6,979 nt of DNA from DAOSVX01 sp964440405 (GTDB lineage: Bacteria > Bacillota_I > Bacilli_A > RF39 > UBA660): contig CAYTSB010000046.1 of the NCBI GenBank assembly GCA_964440405.1, forward strand, positions 1 through 6,979. The letters run 5' to 3'. A model generated the notes under the pieces. That model saw only the letters and a list, made by a program, of their open reading frames with translations. It was not told the origin of the DNA and did no database searches. Positions within the stretch are counted from its first letter, which is position 1; the number at the start of each line of letters is the position of its first letter. Of this stretch, positions 1 to 4,850 are shown piece by piece. The translations under genes and the position numbers were made by a program.

Positions 1-425
1 GTTGTTCAAGTTCAAAAGTTTCAAATAATTCAATTAAACAATCAGATATTAAAGGTTATTGGCTTCAAGTAGAAGAAGATTGGTCTGGTGATGTTACCGA
101 TTTAACAGACAATAAATACTCATATTTAGAAATTACAGACAATAGACTACTTTTCTATAAATATTATAGTGATACTGAAAGTTATGGGTTATCTGACAAA
201 TATTATAAATTAGAAGACGATAAATTATATTATGATTATTATGAATTAAAAGGAAATGATTGGAAAGAAAATCTTGATGAATTATCAGGTGGAATGTTTA
301 ATGTATCAATTAATGATGGCAAATTGATTTTAACTGAATATAATAATGACAAAAATAAAGATGATGGCTATGAAACAAACACATATAAAAAAGTTGATGT
401 CAAAGATTGGCCGATTGAAGAATAA
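1..425 (+). CDS. Probable secreted lipoprotein, 3' part (signal peptide outside window)
   Basis: The open frame runs from base 3 to a TAA at 423-425 and encodes 140 residues. The first complete codon is TGT (Cys), followed by Ser-Ser-Ser-Lys. The codon before it ends in GT, so it is Gly or Ser, both accepted before a lipobox cysteine. This is what the mature start of a bacterial lipoprotein looks like: a lipidated Cys and then a polar Ser/Asn linker (residues 2-14). The rest is acidic and rich in Tyr, Asp and Lys, has four Trp (all TGG) and no membrane segment. Short alternating strands such as YSYLEI, LLFYKYY and KLILTEY, after a GYW-type opening at 18-20, suggest a small beta-sheet or lipocalin-like fold. 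I do not recognise the family. If the lipobox is real, the protein is anchored outside the cytoplasmic membrane. The gene is truncated only by the window edge. Confidence 0.7.
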   Translation, partial: CSSSKVSNNSIKQSDIKGYWLQVEEDWSGDVTDLTDNKYSYLEITDNRLLFYKYYSDTESYGLSDKYYKLEDDKLYYDYYELKGNDWKENLDELSGGMFNVSINDGKLILTEYNNDKNKDDGYETNTYKKVDVKDWPIEE

Positions 426-438
426 AAGGAAATTTTAC

Positions 439-592
439 ATGTTTAAACTAAAACAATTATCAATAAGAGTTTTTGATGCGGTACTAACTGAAAAATATTA
501 AAGATATCATTAGTAAAATAAAATTCAATGATAATAAAAATTTAAATACCCATTTAGATACCAAAACAGCAATTTTTATTAATTTTATTTAA
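439..592 (+). pseudogene. Possible frameshifted remnant of a small gene
   Basis: An ATG at 439 follows AAAGGA (425-430) at a good spacing and opens a 20-residue frame, MFKLKQLSIRVFDAVLTEKY, that stops at 499-501. A shift to the frame beginning at 488-491 restores an open reading of about 33 more residues, with KNIKDIISKIKF near its start, up to a TAA at 590-592. Both parts have plausible protein composition, and the switch falls at an A-rich run (491-495) where slippage mutations are common. The whole could be the degraded start of a longer gene. It could equally be a chance 20-codon open frame after the lipoprotein. I recognise no family. Confidence 0.3.
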
Positions 593-612
593 TCTTTTTT
601 AACTTTTATTAA
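573..612. repeat. Four degenerate 10-bp T-rich repeats ending in TTAA or TTTAA
   Basis: Four consecutive 10-base units end in TAA: TTTTTATTAA (573-582), TTTTATTTAA (583-592), TCTTTTTTAA (593-602) and CTTTTATTAA (603-612). T-tracts repeated at about one helical turn are expected to bend DNA. The array overlaps the end of the possible gene remnant and precedes the hairpin at 617. No function is assigned; low sequence complexity may explain part of the regularity. Confidence 0.5.
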
Positions 613-616
613 CGAA

Positions 617-639
617 AAAGTCTTGATTTATAAGACTTT
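617..639. other. Perfect 8-bp-stem hairpin
   Basis: AAAGTCTT (617-624) is the exact reverse complement of AAGACTTT (632-639), separated by a 7-base loop. There is no T-run just after it on the plus strand. On the minus strand it is followed by TTTTTCG, so a weak minus-strand terminator is possible. It may instead be the first stem of a structured RNA that continues into the GC-rich hairpins at 660-711. Confidence 0.5.
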
Positions 640-659
640 AACTATATTTATACTTGAAT

Positions 660-711
660 GTGGCCGATTTTCTTTGGCCCCCTGAAGGAGCCCTTGTGGC
701 TCCACTTTTTG
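660..711 (+). terminator. GC-rich hairpin island ending in a rho-independent terminator
   Basis: GGAGCC (687-692) pairs with GGCTCC (698-703) around the loop CTTGT, and AC plus a five-T run follow (704-710), as in an intrinsic terminator on the plus strand. Just upstream, GGCC (662-665) can pair with GGCC (676-679). The outer GTGG (660-663) is also complementary to CCAC (702-705), which offers an alternative closing stem. This is the only GC-rich patch in the non-coding DNA. It may end the lipoprotein transcript, or form the 3' end of an unannotated small RNA. Confidence 0.6.
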
Positions 712-717
712 TTGCAT

Positions 718-780
718 AAAATTTATTTATACATTAAATTATAAGGTTAAATATTTCAAAGTTAGCATTAAATAAATTTT
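718..780. repeat. 12-bp perfect inverted repeat, 39-base spacer
   Basis: AAAATTTATTTA (718-729) is exactly complementary to TAAATAAATTTT (769-780). CATTAAAT also occurs twice in the interval (732-739 and 766-773). The arms contain only A and T, so chance is a real possibility. It could be a weak long-range RNA stem or a degenerate element end, but no transposase or target duplication supports the latter. Confidence 0.35.
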
Positions 781-819
781 TAGGTTGTGATTTTTTTAAA
801 TAGTGAATATATGAAATAC

Positions 820-862
820 AAATACTTATTTAAAGAATACTTCAATAAGTATTTTTTTTATT
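820..862 (+). terminator. AT-rich terminator-like hairpin with two alternative pairings
   Basis: AAATACTTATT (820-830) pairs perfectly over 11 bp with AATAAGTATTT (844-854), and T-rich sequence follows to 862, so an intrinsic terminator for plus-strand transcripts is likely. A second upstream segment, AATACTT (836-842), can instead pair with AAGTATT (847-853) around the four-base loop CAAT. The two stems use the same right arm and cannot form together. The element ends about 10 bases before the -10 box of the HerA gene and would insulate that gene from upstream transcription. Confidence 0.6.
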
Positions 863-871
863 TTAAAACTA

Positions 872-880
872 TGCTATTAT
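872..880 (+). promoter_or_regulatory. Extended -10 promoter of the HerA-like gene
   Basis: TGC-TATTAT (872-880) is a TGn extended -10 element. The matching -35 position (about 852-857) falls in the T-run of the preceding terminator and is poor, so the TG motif would carry recognition. Transcription would start near 887, giving a leader of about 20 bases that holds the Shine-Dalgarno AGGTGA at 895-900. Confidence 0.5.
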
Positions 881-905
881 TATTCTAGTAAAGTAGGTGA
901 TTTTA

Positions 906-2660
906 ATGTTTGGTAAAATAATTTCTATTAATAATAGTGAAGTTATTATCGAAAAAAAGACAACTGAAAAAGAAGTAAGTGTTTTAAATTACCATGTTGT
1001 TTTTGAGGAAAGCAATCGTAAAATTGTTGGTGAAATCGTTGCTGTTAATGGTGAGACGATTACAATTCTATTAGTAGGTGAAATTAAGAACAGCATTTTT
1101 ATTACGAGTGTTATTAAAAAACCGAATTTTAAAACTATTCCAAGAATTATTTTAAAAAGTGAATTAGAATTAATCTTGGGGAATCAGGATTTATCAAATA
1201 ATAACATTTTAAATATAGGTAATTCTTATATTTATGAAAATTTTAAGGTTACAGTTAATATTAATGAACTTTTAAGTAATCATTTTGCGATTTTAGGTAA
1301 TACGGGAAGTGGTAAAAGTTGTGGAGTAGCACGACTTATTCAAAATATTTTTGATTTTGAAAAAGATATCCCTAAAAATTCTCATATTGTTTTATTTGAT
1401 GCTTATGGTGAATATAACGATGCTTTCAAAAAATTTAATGGACATCCGAGTTTGGGATACAAAAGTTATACTACAGAGTTGGAATTTCCTGAAGCGGAAA
1501 TTATTAAAATTCCCCCATATTTTTTAGAAGCTGATGATTTAGCGTTACTTTTAAATGTGACTGATCCTTATCAGTTACCAATAATTGAAAAAGCTTTAAA
1601 ATTAGTAATTATTTTTACTAGTAAAGATGAAAAAGTTAAAGGTTATAAAGATAGTATTATTGCTTCATCACTTTTGGATATTTTATCAAGTGGCAGGAAT
1701 CCAGTTCAGATTAGAGACCAGATTGTTGCTATCTTAAGTCATTATAATACCGAGAAATTAAATTTAAATTCGGTCATTTCTCAACCTGGATATAGCAGAA
1801 CTTTAAAGCAATGCCTGAATATAGATAATCAAGGTAAAATTAATGCTGTCAATTTTGTAGTAGAATATTTGGAACAGTATGGTAATATCGATCCTAATAC
1901 AATTGATTTAGATTATAATATTTATTACACTTTAGATGATTTATATTATGCTTTGGAATTTGCTTTAATCAGTGAAGGCATTTTAAAAAGTGATTCAATA
2001 TTTGACCAGATTAATATTTTAAAAGTTAGATTAAAAGATATTATTGATAGTTCGTATAAAGAATATTTTAAATATGAAGAGTTTATTGGTAGAGATGACT
2101 ATGTTAAAAAAGTATTTACCAAGGATGATAAAAATGCTCAAATTATTAACATGAATTTTAATTATATAGATGAAAGATTTGCTAAAGTGTTAACTAAAGT
2201 ATTTGCTAAATTATTCTTTAATTACAGCACTAAAATTACTAACCGAACTTCATTTCCAATTCATTTAATATTAGAAGAAGCTCATCGCTATGTTCAAAAT
2301 GATACTGATATTAATATTATTGGTTATAATATTTTTGACAGAATAACTAAAGAAGGTAGAAAATATGGTGTTATTTTAGGATTTATTACGCAAAGACCCA
2401 ATGAGTTATCTAAAACAGCATTAAGTCAATGTTCTAATTTTATTACTTTTAGAATGTTTTATCCCGAGGATTTAAATTTAATAGCAAGTATTTCTTCAAA
2501 TATAAGTAAAGAATCAATTGAAAAAATCAAGACTTTAAGTCCTGGTGTAGCAATGGTTTTTGGTAATGCATTTAAAATACCGCTTATTGTTTCTATGAAT
2601 CTACCAGACCCGATGCCTAAAAGCAGTAATGTTGATTTGATAGATAAATGGTACAGTTAA
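906..2660 (+). CDS. herA: HerA-like hexameric ATPase/DNA translocase (HAS-barrel plus DUF87)
   Basis: The predicted protein has 584 residues. ATG 906 is preferred because AGGTGA (895-900) sits 5 bases upstream; the in-frame GTG at 897 lies inside that Shine-Dalgarno site and would add only three residues. Residues 1-70 look like the beta-rich HAS-barrel of HerA. The RecA-like ATPase core has Walker A GNTGSGKS (131-138), FDAYGEY at 164-170, a helical insertion at about 205-400, Walker B LILEEAH (454-460), EGRKYG (483-488) and the TQRP motif (495-498). HerA proteins form hexameric rings that move DNA. In archaea they work with the NurA nuclease in end resection; in bacteria many act in anti-phage defence with a nuclease, SIR2 or similar effector. 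No such partner lies beside it here, so its job is open. It has its own promoter and a likely terminator inside the converging HIT gene. Family assignment is strong; function is inference. Confidence 0.85.
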   Translation: MFGKIISINNSEVIIEKKTTEKEVSVLNYHVVFEESNRKIVGEIVAVNGETITILLVGEIKNSIFITSVIKKPNFKTIPRIILKSELELILGNQDLSNNNILNIGNSYIYENFKVTVNINELLSNHFAILGNTGSGKSCGVARLIQNIFDFEKDIPKNSHIVLFDAYGEYNDAFKKFNGHPSLGYKSYTTELEFPEAEIIKIPPYFLEADDLALLLNVTDPYQLPIIEKALKLVIIFTSKDEKVKGYKDSIIASSLLDILSSGRNPVQIRDQIVAILSHYNTEKLNLNSVISQPGYSRTLKQCLNIDNQGKINAVNFVVEYLEQYGNIDPNTIDLDYNIYYTLDDLYYALEFALISEGILKSDSIFDQINILKVRLKDIIDSSYKEYFKYEEFIGRDDYVKKVFTKDDKNAQIINMNFNYIDERFAKVLTKVFAKLFFNYSTKITNRTSFPIHLILEEAHRYVQNDTDINIIGYNIFDRITKEGRKYGVILGFITQRPNELSKTALSQCSNFITFRMFYPEDLNLIASISSNISKESIEKIKTLSPGVAMVFGNAFKIPLIVSMNLPDPMPKSSNVDLIDKWYS

Positions 2661-3026
2661 TTATTTAGTAAGAATAGCATGAATATCTGCTATTTTTTTT
2701 GAAGCAGGCGCAACTTTAAAATTAGGCAAAAGATGTAAATGAAAATGCTTTACAATTTGACTATCACCATAATTAACTAAAAGAGTTATTGCATTAGCAT
2801 TTAATTTTTTCATTAGTAAATCTTTTATTTTTTTGCTAACTTCAAAAATATGATTAAGAGTTTCATAATCTAAATCTTGATAAGTATCAAAATGTTTTTT
2901 AGGAATAATTAAAGTGTGACCATCTGTATCAGGATAGGCATCTAAAATTACTTTAACTATTTCATCTTCATATAAAGTGTAACTAGACATTTCATTGTCA
3001 ATTATTTTGCAAAATAAACATTCCAT
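2661..3026 (-). CDS. HIT-family nucleotide hydrolase/transferase (HinT-like)
   Basis: The protein has 121 residues, close to the usual length of small HIT proteins. It carries the histidine-triad signature HFHLHLL at 94-100 (His94, His96, His98), in which the triad holds the catalytic nucleophile, and the family motif DTDGHTLIIPKKH at 33-45. Cys3 and Cys6, with His45 and His94, match the Cys-Cys-His-His zinc site of many bacterial members. HIT proteins cleave nucleoside phosphoramidates, adenylated lysine or dinucleoside polyphosphates in the cytoplasm; the exact substrate cannot be read from sequence. GGTGA (minus strand, 3031-3035) is the ribosome site, 4 bases from the ATG. The stop codon abuts that of the HerA gene with no bases between. 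No terminator is visible for this transcript, which would continue antisense into the 3' end of the HerA gene. Confidence 0.9.
   Translation of the reverse strand: MECLFCKIIDNEMSSYTLYEDEIVKVILDAYPDTDGHTLIIPKKHFDTYQDLDYETLNHIFEVSKKIKDLLMKKLNANAITLLVNYGDSQIVKHFHLHLLPNFKVAPASKKIADIHAILTK
2671..2700 (+). terminator. Rho-independent terminator of the HerA gene inside the HIT coding region
   Basis: AATAGCA (2673-2679) pairs with TGCTATT (2688-2694) around an 8-base loop, extendable by a G-U and an A-U pair, and an unbroken T-run follows to 2700. It lies 11 bases past the HerA stop, the usual place for a terminator. On the opposite strand the same bases encode the C-terminal KKIADIHAI of the HIT protein. 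The minus-strand side has no T-run after the stem, so termination should act only on plus-strand transcripts. Confidence 0.6.
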
Positions 3027-3041
3027 AATATCACCAAAATT

Positions 3042-3050
3042 ATTATAACA
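3042..3050 (-). promoter_or_regulatory. Extended -10 promoter of the HIT gene
   Basis: Read on the minus strand, this is TGT-TATAAT, a perfect extended -10. The -35 position 17 bases away (3065-3070) reads AGTTTT and is weak. A start about 7 bases downstream would fall near 3035, at the Shine-Dalgarno itself, so the leader would be only about 9-10 bases. Either the message is nearly leaderless or the true start site is slightly offset. Confidence 0.5.
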
Positions 3051-3075
3051 TACATCTATAATAAAAAACTAACAA

Positions 3076-3104
3076 TTGACTTTTAACTATAATTTTAATA
3101 TTAT
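3076..3104 (+). promoter_or_regulatory. Sigma-A type promoter for the DUF308/zinc-ribbon pair
   Basis: TTGACT (3076-3081) and TATTAT (3099-3104) are separated by exactly 17 bases, the best -35/-10 pair in the window. Transcription would start near 3111 and the Shine-Dalgarno GAGGTG follows at 3117-3122. It is divergent from the HIT promoter; the two cores lie next to each other without overlapping. Confidence 0.75.
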
Positions 3105-3127
3105 TAATAATAGATAGAGGTGTAGAT

Positions 3128-3724
3128 ATGATGAAAAATAAAAGACTTTTTTCATTACTTGCTTCATTAGCAGTTTTATTAATTGGTGTAATATTATTAA
3201 TGTTTCCAGATTTAGCGTTTGATAATGTTAACACCTTGTTTTATACAGTTATGTATATTTATGCAATGGTTGTATTCTGTGAATATTTATTAACTAAGGA
3301 ACCAGAAGATTATGAAAAGTTATTTACAGCATTAGCTTGTACTTTAGCTGGAACTTCAGGAATTATTTTTAACTTGGAAAGGACCCCAATGGTTTTATCT
3401 TTAACTTTAATTAGCTGGGTTTCAATTATGTCAGTTATTAAACTTATTAAAGTTGATTATCTAATGGATCGCCATAATAAAATGTGGAATGTTAAAATAG
3501 TTTTATTTGGAGCATTTATCTTGATTGGAATTTTAACTAGTATAAATCTTTATTATGAAATTACAACTCAAGCTTTAATATTAGGATTTTTCTTCTTTAT
3601 TAACGGACTTTTAGAAGTGAGTTATCCTTTAATTGAAGGATTTTATGACAAATATATGAAATTAGTGAAAAAAGAATCAAATAAAAAAGAAAAAATTAGT
3701 AAAGAGAAAAAGAAGGTAATTTAA
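3128..3724 (+). CDS. DUF308/HdeD-like six-helix membrane protein
   Basis: The protein has 198 residues and about six predicted membrane helices, near residues 7-25, 36-53, 65-82, 87-106, 122-141 and 146-165. It ends in a lysine-rich cytoplasmic tail (about 178-196). The first helix pair, with the hydrophobic LLIGVILLMFPDLAF at 17-31, resembles the DUF308 (HdeD) family, integral membrane proteins of unknown biochemical role; HdeD itself is linked to acid resistance in Escherichia coli. ATG 3128 is followed directly by a second ATG at 3131, and GAGGTG (3117-3122) could serve either (5 or 8 bases). The stop overlaps the next start by one base (TAATG), so the two proteins are probably made together. 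Family call is by helix pattern and motif resemblance; function is unknown. Confidence 0.7.
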   Translation: MMKNKRLFSLLASLAVLLIGVILLMFPDLAFDNVNTLFYTVMYIYAMVVFCEYLLTKEPEDYEKLFTALACTLAGTSGIIFNLERTPMVLSLTLISWVSIMSVIKLIKVDYLMDRHNKMWNVKIVLFGAFILIGILTSINLYYEITTQALILGFFFFINGLLEVSYPLIEGFYDKYMKLVKKESNKKEKISKEKKKVI

Positions 3725-3987
3725 TGTTTTGTAAGAAATGTGGAACAAGATTATTAAATGGAGTTTCTGTATGTCACGCTTGTGGTGCTAATACTCATGA
3801 AGAAGAACTAGCTAAAATATATAATCCCGCAACTGGTGGCAATATGAATGATAGGATAACTCCTAATAATATTGAACCAATTAAAAACGAATATAATAAA
3901 CCAAAAGAAAAAAATTATGGAATATTGGCAATTATGATCATTGTATTAATACTTTTTATCCTGGCTATTATAAAATTTATAGTATAG
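3724..3987 (+). CDS. Small zinc-ribbon protein with a C-terminal membrane anchor
   Basis: The protein has 87 residues. The N-terminus is a compact zinc ribbon with two knuckles, FCKKCG (Cys3, Cys6) and VCHACG (Cys17, Cys20), of the type found at the start of many Firmicute membrane proteins. A polar, Asn/Lys-rich linker (about 25-64) leads to one strongly hydrophobic helix at 66-86, ending at the C-terminus. The ribbon should face the cytoplasm. Its ATG overlaps the DUF308 stop by one base, with AGAAGG (3711-3716) as ribosome site inside that gene, which points to translational coupling and perhaps a physical partnership. The zinc ribbon may sense metal or redox state or mediate protein contacts; the sequence does not say which. 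Confidence 0.8.
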   Translation: MFCKKCGTRLLNGVSVCHACGANTHEEELAKIYNPATGGNMNDRITPNNIEPIKNEYNKPKEKNYGILAIMIIVLILFILAIIKFIV

Positions 3988-3999
3988 AAGATAATAAAA

Positions 4000-4008
4000 T
4001 GATATAAT
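4000..4008 (+). promoter_or_regulatory. Extended -10 promoter at the head of the glycan operon
   Basis: TGA-TATAAT (4000-4008) is a perfect extended -10. No good -35 is seen at 16-18 bases (TAGTAT at 3980-3985). It lies in the 41-base gap after the zinc-ribbon gene, in which no terminator hairpin is visible, so the glycan operon may also receive read-through. The Shine-Dalgarno GAGGTG begins 8 bases after the -10 box, so the leader would be short. Confidence 0.55.
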
Positions 4009-4028
4009 TATTTAACGAGGTGTATTTA

Positions 4029-4838
4029 ATGATATTGAAAAACATATTTATTAATTTTAAAAATTATAAGTTTTTGCTTAGCGAATTAATTAAAAGAGAT
4101 TTTAAAATCAAGTATAAAAGAAGTGTCTTAGGGGTATTGTGGAGTGTCTTATACCCTTTATTAATGATGAGCGTTATGGCGCTTATTTTTTCCCACATGT
4201 TTAAATTTAGCATGAGCGGTGTTAATTATTTAGTTTATTTAATGACGGGTTTAGTTATTTTTAATTATTTTTCTGAAGCCACAAATGGAAGTTTAACTTC
4301 TATCACTGGAAATTTTAGTTTAATAAATAAAGTATATATTCCTAAATATATCTTTCCTTTAGCAAAATGCCTCTTTGCTGGGATTAATTTTTTATTTACT
4401 TTAATTCCTTTGTTTTTCATAATCTTTTTAACTGGCGATAGCCTAGAGGGAACAAAATGCTATTTAAATATCTATTATTTATTATTACCATTTATATTTT
4501 TATGTGTTTTAATGTTTACGTTAGGAGTAAGTTATTTTTTATCAACAATAACTGTATTTGTAAGAGATGTAATTTATATTTGGGGAATTTTATTAACTGT
4601 TTTAAATTATTTTACTCCTATTTTTTATTCAATTTCCATTTTGCCAACCTGGTTACAAAGTTTATTTAAATTCAATCCATTGTATTTGTTTATTACTTCA
4701 ATTAGAGAAATAGTTTTATTTTCTAGAATGCCTTCATTACAAATTTTACTGGGTTGTTTTTTATCAGGATTTTTAACAATGGTTGTTGGCATGGTTATCT
4801 TTAGAAGAAAACAAGATAAATTTATTTTTTATGCATAG
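4029..4838 (+). CDS. wzm: ABC-2 type polysaccharide/teichoic-acid export permease (Wzm/TagG family)
   Basis: The protein has 269 residues from ATG 4029, which lies 6 bases after GAGGTG (4017-4022); an in-frame GTG at 4020 is part of that ribosome site. The N-terminal segment LIKRDFKIKYKRSVLGVLWS (20-39) is the typical amphipathic entry and gate region of Wzm/TagG permeases. About six helices follow, near 36-58, 66-84, 112-134, 148-171, 180-202 and 240-258, with the family-typical SLINKVYIPKYIFPLAK at 97-113 and FKFNPLYLFITSIRE at 213-227. With the ATPase next to it, the protein forms the transporter that moves an undecaprenyl-linked glycan or teichoic acid from the cytoplasm to the outside. 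tagG is the equivalent name if the substrate is wall teichoic acid; the sequence does not settle which. The ATPase gene follows after 12 bases. Confidence 0.88.
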   Translation: MILKNIFINFKNYKFLLSELIKRDFKIKYKRSVLGVLWSVLYPLLMMSVMALIFSHMFKFSMSGVNYLVYLMTGLVIFNYFSEATNGSLTSITGNFSLINKVYIPKYIFPLAKCLFAGINFLFTLIPLFFIIFLTGDSLEGTKCYLNIYYLLLPFIFLCVLMFTLGVSYFLSTITVFVRDVIYIWGILLTVLNYFTPIFYSISILPTWLQSLFKFNPLYLFITSIREIVLFSRMPSLQILLGCFLSGFLTMVVGMVIFRRKQDKFIFYA

Positions 4839-4850
4839 AGGGTGAAAAAA

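Larger units (their letters stand above)
426..905. other. Gene-poor intergenic region with several structured elements
   Basis: No convincing full-length gene is present between the lipoprotein stop and the HerA start. The stretch is very AT-rich apart from a GC-rich island at about 660-703. It contains a possible frameshifted gene remnant (439-592), a run of 10-bp T-rich repeats (573-612), a perfect 8-bp-stem hairpin (617-639), the GC-rich hairpin island (660-711), a 12-bp inverted repeat (718-729 with 769-780), an AT-rich terminator-like hairpin pair (820-862) and an extended -10 promoter (872-880). A weak candidate promoter, TTGTGA at 785-790 and TATATG at 808-813 with a 17-bp spacer, would start transcription almost exactly at the 820 hairpin. 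I saw no tRNA or rRNA signature on either strand. Confidence 0.7.

Noticed and set aside
617..711. tracrRNA or CRISPR-associated RNA
   Set aside because: The stems and terminal T-run are superficially similar, but there is no repeat-spacer array, no anti-repeat match and no cas gene in the window.
718..780. Insertion-sequence terminal repeats
   Set aside because: The arms are A/T only and 39 bases apart, with no transposase frame or target-site duplication.
811..888. Possible 25-codon ORF (starts MKYKYLF) before the HerA gene
   Set aside because: It has no good Shine-Dalgarno, spans the terminator hairpin and the -10 box, and its Phe/Tyr/Lys content is what AT-rich non-coding DNA gives by chance.
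906..3026. HerA plus HIT as a two-gene defence system
   Set aside because: The genes are convergent, not co-transcribed, the HIT protein looks like an ordinary HinT-type enzyme, and I know of no established HerA-HIT partnership; adjacency alone is weak evidence.
3043..3234. Minus-strand open frame of 63 codons
   Set aside because: It covers the divergent promoter region and the 5' end of the DUF308 gene, has low-complexity composition and no supporting ribosome site; it is a shadow of the plus-strand gene.
4457..4669. Plus-strand open frame of 70 codons inside the permease gene
   Set aside because: It lies wholly within a well-supported ABC permease in another frame and shows only the Phe/Ile/Cys-rich composition expected of an out-of-frame reading of membrane helices.
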